A DNA stretch of 12,148 bases from Phoronis ovalis (taxonomy: Eukaryota > Phoronida > Phoronidae). The number at the start of each line of letters is the position of its first letter. Within the stretch, counting starts at the first letter, position 1. This document shows, in pieces, positions 8,006 to 12,148 of this stretch. The notes under the pieces were generated by a model. The model made no database searches and was not told the DNA's origin. It was given only the letters and a program-made list of their open reading frames with translations. The position numbers were made by a program, and so were the translations under genes. The stretch spans positions 1-12,148 of the forward strand of contig JAOXYB010047414.1 of NCBI GenBank assembly GCA_028565635.1, in the 5' to 3' direction.

Positions 8006-8287
8006 GGGAAAGACAATGCAAAACCACCTATTTTCCTTTGAAACCAAAAATTTGACATTTTCCCTCTATTATCAACCTCAAAACTCTTATACATACAAAG
8101 ATGGCTTTACAACTAAAGAAACTACATCATATGATGGGTATATAATAGGATTATTTGCTTTTCAGCTTTTCTTTGGGAGTGTCCCTTAGTAAAGTTGATG
8201 TTACGCAAGTGTCAGACAAAAGATTCTTTACACGGGTGATATTCAAATTACCATCGTTTTCCTCGAGTGTTAATTTCCCATGTAAAG

Positions 8288-8410
8288 CGATGCGACGACA
8301 TCTGGCGAGATAGTTGTTTTCCAGTTTGATTTTAGGTCCCAGTTTTTAAAATATTTTTCATAAAAAAATGAACATTTGAAAAATTCAAAATACCATGTTC
8401 TACATTAGAT
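8288..8410 (+). repeat. Decayed relative of fold-back A right arm
   Basis: GCGACGACATCTGGCGAGAT...GTTTTCC, then a T/A-rich stretch and ATTCAAAATACC, parallel 4751-4850 (GCAGCGACATCTGGTGAGAA...GTTTTCCC, ATTCAAAATGTGC). Outside these anchors similarity is weak. It looks like a truncated single-arm copy in the same orientation as the right arm. Confidence 0.4.
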
Positions 8411-8443
8411 GGTGTCGGCGTTTTCAGTTTTATTCAGGTGCCT

Positions 8444-8526
8444 GGAAGGAAATTATGTTTTTCCCAAAGTTATTGCAGAATTTCGATTATTTATGCATTA
8501 TGAGATCAACAGTAGCTTGTGTGACC
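8444..8526 (+). repeat. 83-base unit, copy 1 (inverted copy at 11947-12027)
   Basis: This matches the reverse complement of 11947-12027 with about eight mismatches and no indel, including GGAAATTATGTTTTTCCCAA and ATTATGAGATCAACAGTAGC. Both ends of the match are sharp. One reading frame stays open in both copies (ending near EINSSLC), but most of the differences change the amino acid, so coding is not supported. It lies just after the fold-back A relative. Confidence 0.8.
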
Positions 8527-9383
8527 AGAAATAAATGCACCAAGTTTTAAAGTGTGTTACTCGAAGAATTTTGGTTAATAAATAGATAACGAGGCATTAA
8601 AATAATTGTAGTGGTATCACCTGTGCAATTCTTAACTTATCTGCTTCATGTGTGTCATCTATTTAATGTTACGGCTACTCTTTTACCCCGGATGATATCA
8701 AATACTAATAATATAAGATTTTTGGAAACACAGCTTTACTGCCCATTTAATAGTGTTATAGTTTTTAGTTGAGTGAACTTTTTTGCTATTTTACTTTCGA
8801 ATCATTTTTTGATGAAATGAATATTTTTTTAGTTTATTGTTATGTAAATATCATACATGTTTGGTGATTTGAGTGATATTCAGAAAGTCGGTGAAAAGCA
8901 TCTTTTCTATTCTTTCGTTTTGTTTCAAATAAATTTTCACACAATTCAAATGTATGCTAGAAAGTGGATACGTCGTTTCTGAGTAGTGTGATACTGTTTT
9001 TAACTTAGTTTTAATATATTTGCTATAAATAATATAATTCTAATAACATCCCATAATTTAGCAGAGCCCAATATGGGATAAGATATAAAATTTGATATTT
9101 TAAAAATTTCATGCAAAATTAAAGATTTCCTAGTTATATTTCACTTCTATAAAACAAATTAAATCATCAAAAATACTGCATATCAGAATATAAGCTTTAT
9201 CAATGAAATATAGCCGTTATTAAATTTGTTCATGCTTATCTAAAAAATGCTATAATCGACAAAAAATGCAAAAACAAAACAAGTACTCTTGAGAAATTCT
9301 AACAATGTCATGAACGTCTTGACACCAATCAAATGTCAGCTTACAATAATAGGTATAACAGTGGGCTAAGCTGTGCTGCCAGA
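8527..9383. other. AT-rich stretch without recognised features
   Basis: No supported gene or repeat was found between the 83-base unit and the second dispersed-repeat copy. Frames on both strands are short and stop-rich. Confidence 0.4.
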
Positions 9384-9620
9384 GTTTATCTATAGTCTGC
9401 CAAGCAAAAAGCAAGCTCCCGGCGATACCTATTCAGAATGAGTCATAATGATAGAACAGACGTGGTATGCGACGATAGATAACACAGAGAGAAAGGCTCA
9501 TCTCGGTTGGCAAAAGATTAATGACGTAATTATTTATTGAAGGAATAAAACAAAAATTGACTATGGTTAAGTCCAGTTGAGAAGGTACGGAACACTAACG
9601 GATGGTTTTATTCAGACTGC
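9384..9620 (+). repeat. Dispersed direct repeat, copy 2 (pair with 95-352)
   Basis: Second copy of the repeat at 95-352, same orientation, about 9.3 kb away. It is shorter by about 20 bases, mainly through deletions between TTAATGA and GGAATAAAAC and before GTTGAGAAGG. Similarity starts at GTTTATCTATAG in both and stops after TTCAGACT. The fold-back element B begins about 14 bases further on. Confidence 0.75.
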
Positions 9621-9633
9621 ATCATTTGTAAAT

Positions 9634-9901
9634 ATATAATGCTTTGAAGTTCCATATTTTATTGGTTCATTTTGGCGAATCATGTTATTATTTTGTCTAT
9701 GTCATGTTTGAAACCATAATGTTATTATGTGGGTAGCAGAGGCTAATTTTTCAACACCTATGGTGACTCTTGTTTAATTATGTAACCTCCAGCTACTTAA
9801 CTATATGCCCGATTCTGTGATTAGGGTGCAGAAAAATGTTCCTATTATTCCAAAAGGGAGGTGCTTTTGCACCAACTCACCTCCCATCTGACAGGCCTGC
9901 A
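9634..9901 (+). repeat. Left arm of large fold-back element B
   Basis: Imperfect reverse complement of 10207-10465. Blocks shared with the complement of the right arm, in order: CCATATTT, GGCGAATCAT, TTATTATTTTGT, CTATGTCATGTT, CATAATGT, ATTATGTGG, CACACCTAT-type, TAATTATGTAACCTCC, CACTTAACTATATGC-type, GGGTGC/GGGCG, AAAAGGG, TTTGCACC, CAACTCACC and ATCTGAC. No coding content is seen. Confidence 0.8.
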
Positions 9902-10206
9902 AGAATACAACATTACTATAAACTTCAATAACATAAGCAAGGATAAGCAGTGTTAAAACAGGCGAAACTGTTTAAAAACATAACAAAGCTAACTTGATCA
10001 ATCCTTTTAAGAAATTAAACAACCACCGAAACAGAGACATTTTTATATTTCAAAATTACCTTCGATGGAATATTAAAAAACAACTAATTACTTTACGTTT
10101 TGTTGATTTTGTCAACCATTATCATCATAATGTATTCTTAAGCAGTAAATAGGGATAATAAATGATGACAAGTCAATGAGTAATTGATACAAAACGCAGT
10201 ATCATT
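9902..10206. other. Loop of fold-back element B
   Basis: About 305 AT-rich bases between the arms without a recognisable frame, RNA or repeat. The two halves of the loop do not pair with each other. Confidence 0.4.
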
Positions 10207-10465
10207 TCAGGCCCGTCAGATGAAGGGGTGAGTTGGGTGCAAACGCACCCCCTTTTAATAACACGGACATTTGTTTACGCCCTAACCATGGAATCAAGCA
10301 TATAGTTAAGTGGCAGGAGGTTACATAATTACACAAGTCATCATAGGTGTGGAAAGATTAGCCACATAATTACATTATGATTTCAACATGACATAGACAA
10401 GTCACAAAATAATAAAATGATTCGCCCAAATGCACTCATGAAATATGGCCTTGATATCATTGTAT
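10207..10465 (-). repeat. Right arm of large fold-back element B
   Basis: Begins CAGGCCCGTCAGATGAAGGG and includes GAGTTGGGTGCAAACGCACC, AGGAGGTTACATAATTA and ATGATTCGCCCAAATGCA. It pairs with 9634-9901. The total element is about 830 bases. Substitutions are spread evenly, indicating age. No convincing target duplication is visible at the outer ends. Confidence 0.8.
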
Positions 10466-10613
10466 GGGTGAGTTTTTGTTAATTTCGAAAGATGATAGAA
10501 CAGAAAAATGTGTTAGGACCAATACGATAGATATTGGGCTTATTATTAGGACTATGTATTTACATACTAGCTTTTATGTAATTAATGTAATTATCGGGAC
10601 ACTAGCTGGGACA

Positions 10614-10748
10614 ATGGGAAAGATCTACTGCTGTGTATACGAGTTTCATAACTTCAGCGGCAAGAAAGGAACAGACAGTAATAACATTTTGTTACACCGT
10701 TTTCCTAAATATCCTGTTATCAGAAGGCAGTGGGCCTACTTTAGTTGA
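10614..10748 (+). pseudogene. THAP zinc-finger N-terminal fragment, one zinc ligand lost
   Basis: From ATG 10614 the frame gives 44 residues starting M-G-K-I-Y-C-C-V-Y and ending W-A-Y-F-S, then TGA. Y-C-C-V-Y-x-x-x-N-x-S-G-K-K followed by L-H-R-F-P-K-x-P-x-x-R-x-x-W is the N-terminal half of the THAP domain (C-x2-4-C, then about 35-50 residues, then C-x2-H). THAP domains bind DNA through one zinc ion and occur in nuclear factors and in P-element-like transposases. Here the second Cys position carries Phe (TTT, one base from TGT), and the C-terminal C-x2-H half is not seen downstream. The fragment could be a first exon: a weak donor (GGCA|GTGGGC) lies near its end. The missing ligand makes a dead copy more likely. 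The same frame is open back to 10464, but those 50 residues have no recognisable content and begin at the end of fold-back B. Confidence 0.6.
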
Positions 10749-11212
10749 TGAAATGTTATAATGAGTAATTTATATTCAGTTTTTGTCGTGTTTCTAAAAG
10801 AATCATTATCTTTCTTATAAAGGGAAACCTTTCCAAGTTTGCGTTGTACAAAATATTATAGCAGTATTTAATCAATATTTATTTCTTTATTAAATCTCTT
10901 CTGATAAATTGCTAATAAAATATTGTAAGGATAACTTGTTGGAGAGAAGATTCTAGAAATTCAAACAAATTATAAAATTGTGAAGTTCTTTTATTAAATA
11001 TGTGTATAACATGTAAGTTTTTGGAACTAAGGAGATATTTTGAGTGGGGATATGCCTCTGGAGTTAATATTTCGGGCAAATGTTATACCAAAAATGTCAA
11101 AATTGGACTACATAATGTAGGAACATCTCCAAACCGCATAATATATCAATGTTGCCAGGCTTGTTTTATTGCCAAAATGTTATTTTGATGTTCAAAATAC
11201 CGAGAGATATCC
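10749..11212. other. AT-rich stretch, no continuation of the THAP gene found
   Basis: No segment encoding the expected C-x2-E-H-F block of a THAP domain was found here on the plus strand. A 62-codon frame at 11000-11188 lacks recognisable motifs. A minus-strand AATAAA lies near 11163-11168, just outside the LTR. Confidence 0.4.
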
Positions 11213-11216
11213 ACAC
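11213..11216. repeat. Target-site duplication, left copy (ACAC)
   Basis: ACAC directly precedes the TGTAACG end of the LTR and is repeated at 11627-11630 directly after its GCTACA end. A 4-6 base duplication is the usual mark of LTR-retrotransposon integration. Four bases alone could match by chance; the value lies in its exact position at both ends. Confidence 0.55.
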
Positions 11217-11234
11217 TGTAACGAAAGACGTGAA

Positions 11235-11273
11235 GTGCAGACTTTGTCTCAGGGCCGTTGGTTGAGTCTGCAC
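11235..11273. other. 9-bp perfect stem-loop in the presumed R/U5 region
   Basis: GTGCAGACT (11235-11243) and AGTCTGCAC (11265-11273) are perfect reverse complements around a 21-base loop. The loop segment CCGTTGGTTG (11255-11264) is perfectly complementary to CAACCAACGG at 11393-11402 beside the TATA box. Confidence 0.6.
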
Positions 11274-11351
11274 TAGTTCGTAAAAAGATGAGAAATAAGA
11301 GAGATGTTTGATGAGAACGACACGAAGTTTACTGTTCAAATGTAAGCGAGC

Positions 11352-11387
11352 AACTGAATTACAATACAATGACACAGGCTATTTATA
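11352..11387 (-). promoter_or_regulatory. LTR core promoter: TATA box and initiator
   Basis: On the minus strand TATAAATAG occupies 11387-11379 and TCAGTT occupies 11357-11352. If the A of TCA (11355) is +1, the TATA box starts at about -32, the usual spacing. The nearest copy of the upstream array ends 13 bases before the TATA box. Confidence 0.6.
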
Positions 11388-11400
11388 GTAGCCAACCAAC

Positions 11401-11576
11401 GGAGGGATTCCGCTATACGTCATATAGTGATCAGAGGAGGAGGGAATCCGCCATACAATAACATAGTTAGACTAGCGGGAGGGAATCCGCTATACACGTG
11501 CGGGAGGGAATCCGCTAACATAGATAGTTCTGAGGAGGGAATCCGCTATAGACGTGCGGGAGGGATTCCTTTAACA
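11401..11576 (-). repeat. Six-copy 18-base array in the LTR U3
   Basis: The core GGAGGGAATCCGCTATAC (plus strand) starts at 11401, 11439, 11478, 11503, 11534 and 11559, with zero to four changes per copy. Spacings are 38, 39, 25, 31 and 25, so copies 3-4 and 5-6 form a 56-base double unit joined by ACATAGATAGTT-like spacer. Several copies carry GCGG...CCGC, a short inverted repeat. Placement directly upstream of a TATA box fits enhancer repeats of an LTR. Confidence 0.85.
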
Positions 11577-11626
11577 TAGATAGTTATAATAATCACAATG
11601 TAAAATTAAAGTTAAATTTCGCTACA

Positions 11627-11630
11627 ACAC
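11627..11630. repeat. Target-site duplication, right copy (ACAC)
   Basis: ACAC directly follows the CTACA end of the LTR and matches 11213-11216. Confidence 0.55.
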
Positions 11631-11728
11631 TATGTAAATTATACCTAATATGTAAAATAATAAAATAATACATAATAAAATTATCAAGTAATTAACTTGT
11701 TACCATCAACTGACCCGATAATAGGGTA

Positions 11729-11940
11729 TCAAATGATATATCTTTTGTTCCAATTACCTGTCACTATTAATTAACTCTGTAGTTTTGTGCCAATTATATA
11801 TCGCCATTAATTAACTAATGTTTAGTTGCAATGCTGGTATGTTTAAATAGTTCAAAAGATATTTCATTTTGTTCCGATTACGTGTCATCATTAATCAATC
11901 CCATTTCTGTACACAATTACCTTGTCATCATTTGTTAATT
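11729..11940 (+). repeat. AT-rich tandem array, ~39-base units in ~123-base higher-order repeat
   Basis: Units of the type TTTTGTTCCAATTACCTGTC followed by (A/C)(T/C)CATTAATTAA start near 11742, 11782, 11867 and 11904. The stretch TCAAATGATATATCTTTTGTTCC at 11729 recurs 123 bases later as TCAAAAGATATTTCATTTTGTTCC at 11852. A 45-base insert lies between the second and third units. Units differ by several substitutions each. Confidence 0.7.
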
Positions 11941-11946
11941 ATAATA

Positions 11947-12027
11947 GGTTACACAAGCTACTGTTGATCTCATAATGTGTGAATAATCGAAATTCCACAA
12001 TAACTTTGGGAAAAACATAATTTCCTT
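11947..12027 (-). repeat. 83-base unit, copy 2 (inverted relative to 8444-8526)
   Basis: Reverse complement of 8444-8526 with about eight mismatches. It sits between the AT-rich array and the GGGGCCGTCC repeat; the match ends within about four bases of the latter, so the 12031 element may have been inserted at, or be linked to, this unit. Confidence 0.8.
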
Positions 12028-12030
12028 CAA

Positions 12031-12148
12031 GGGGCCGTCCATTAATTATGTCAACAAAATAGAGGGGGGGAGGGGTTTGAAGAAGTTTGACAATTGTTGA
12101 CATGGGGGAGGGGGGGGGGAGTTCAAGATAAATTGACGTCAACAATGT
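12031..12148. mobile_element. GGGGCCGTCC-ended non-coding element, cut by window end
   Basis: Starts GGGGCCGTCCATTAATTATG, then TCA, followed by G7AGGGG and GGGGGAGGGGGGGGGAG tracts with TTTGACAATTGTTGAC and AATTGACGTCA between. From memory this is the layout of a widespread invertebrate MITE-like repeat with GGGGCCGTCCATxxATTACGTCA ends and internal G-rich tracts. Only one end is in the window, so the terminal inverted repeat cannot be confirmed. Confidence 0.55.

Larger units (their letters stand above)
11217..11626 (-). mobile_element. Solo LTR of a retrotransposon, 410 bases, minus orientation
   Basis: The ends are TGTAACGAAA and TTTCGCTACA, a 10-base imperfect inverted repeat (one mismatch) of TG...CA type, flanked on both sides by ACAC. 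On the minus strand the order is typical of U3-R-U5: about 50 AT-rich bases, a six-copy repeat array, a TATA box, an initiator-like TCAGTT 32 bases on, then about 140 bases ending at CA. No internal gag-pol sequence or second LTR is in the window, so this is a solo LTR left by recombination between two LTRs. A 4-base duplication is compatible with Ty3/Gypsy or BEL-type integration, but the superfamily cannot be set without internal sequence. No AATAAA was seen in the presumed R region. Confidence 0.7.

Noticed and set aside
7929-8189. 86-codon plus-strand frame with many aromatic residues
   Set aside because: It starts inside the tandem array, and the remainder is low-complexity AT-rich sequence without a family match I know.
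10464-10613. N-terminal extension of the THAP frame
   Set aside because: It is open by chance: no motif, it begins at the end of fold-back B, and the THAP consensus starts at the ATG at 10614.
11401-11576. CRISPR-like repeat array
   Set aside because: Repeats are short, diverged and unevenly spaced, the spacers are themselves repeated, and the context is a eukaryotic LTR.
11939-12145. 68-codon minus-strand frame
   Set aside because: It joins the 83-base unit to G-rich tracts of another repeat, which give the proline run; differences between unit copies are mostly amino-acid changing.

Overview
The window looks like nuclear DNA from a marine invertebrate, most likely a mollusc and plausibly a bivalve. 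This is inferred from several things together: a split gene with an intron and a secretory signal, no bacterial operon structure, a visibly AT-rich background, many short poly-G/poly-C tracts, degenerate 'CCCATTTCTAGG' and 'ATACCCC' arrays, a tRNA-like SINE head, THAP coding sequence and abundant fold-back repeats. No species can be named from the sequence alone. Nearly all of the longest open frames are chance or lie inside repeats; only two coding features are supported.

Layout. 1-95 is the end of a degenerate tandem repeat. 95-352 is the first copy of a roughly 240-260 bp dispersed repeat whose second copy is at 9384-9620. 437-590 and 757-940 hold further degenerate arrays. 1091-1622 is the best gene: two exons encoding a 152-residue secreted protein with an N-terminal Cys after signal cleavage and a TIMP/netrin-like (NTR) pattern. 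1937-2152 is a 'CCCATTTCTAGG' array. 2695-3283 holds a direct repeat pair and a 149 bp hairpin. 3600-3860 may be an old minus-strand dispersed repeat. 4121-4977 is an 857 bp inverted-repeat (fold-back) element. 5000-6000 is AT-rich without recognisable content. 6000-7015 holds repeat fragments, including a minus-strand tRNA-derived SINE candidate. 7080-8005 is a composite tandem array with two interleaved unit types. 8288-8526 holds a decayed relative of the 4751-4977 arm and one copy of an 83 bp unit. 9634-10465 is a second large fold-back element. 10614-10748 encodes the N-terminal half of a THAP zinc finger that lacks one zinc-binding Cys. 11217-11626 is a probable solo LTR in minus orientation, with TG...CA ends, a 4 bp target duplication, a six-copy upstream array, and TATA and initiator motifs at normal spacing. 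11729-11940 is an AT-rich tandem array. 11947-12027 is the inverted copy of the 83 bp unit. From 12031 to the window end is the start of a GGGGCCGTCC-ended repeat.

There is no sign that these parts form one functional system. The window reads as a repeat-rich intergenic region around a small secreted-protein gene and a THAP remnant. The most informative items are the solo LTR with its structured U3, the two large fold-back elements, the NTR-like gene and the damaged THAP exon. Identities were judged by eye, and no database search was possible.
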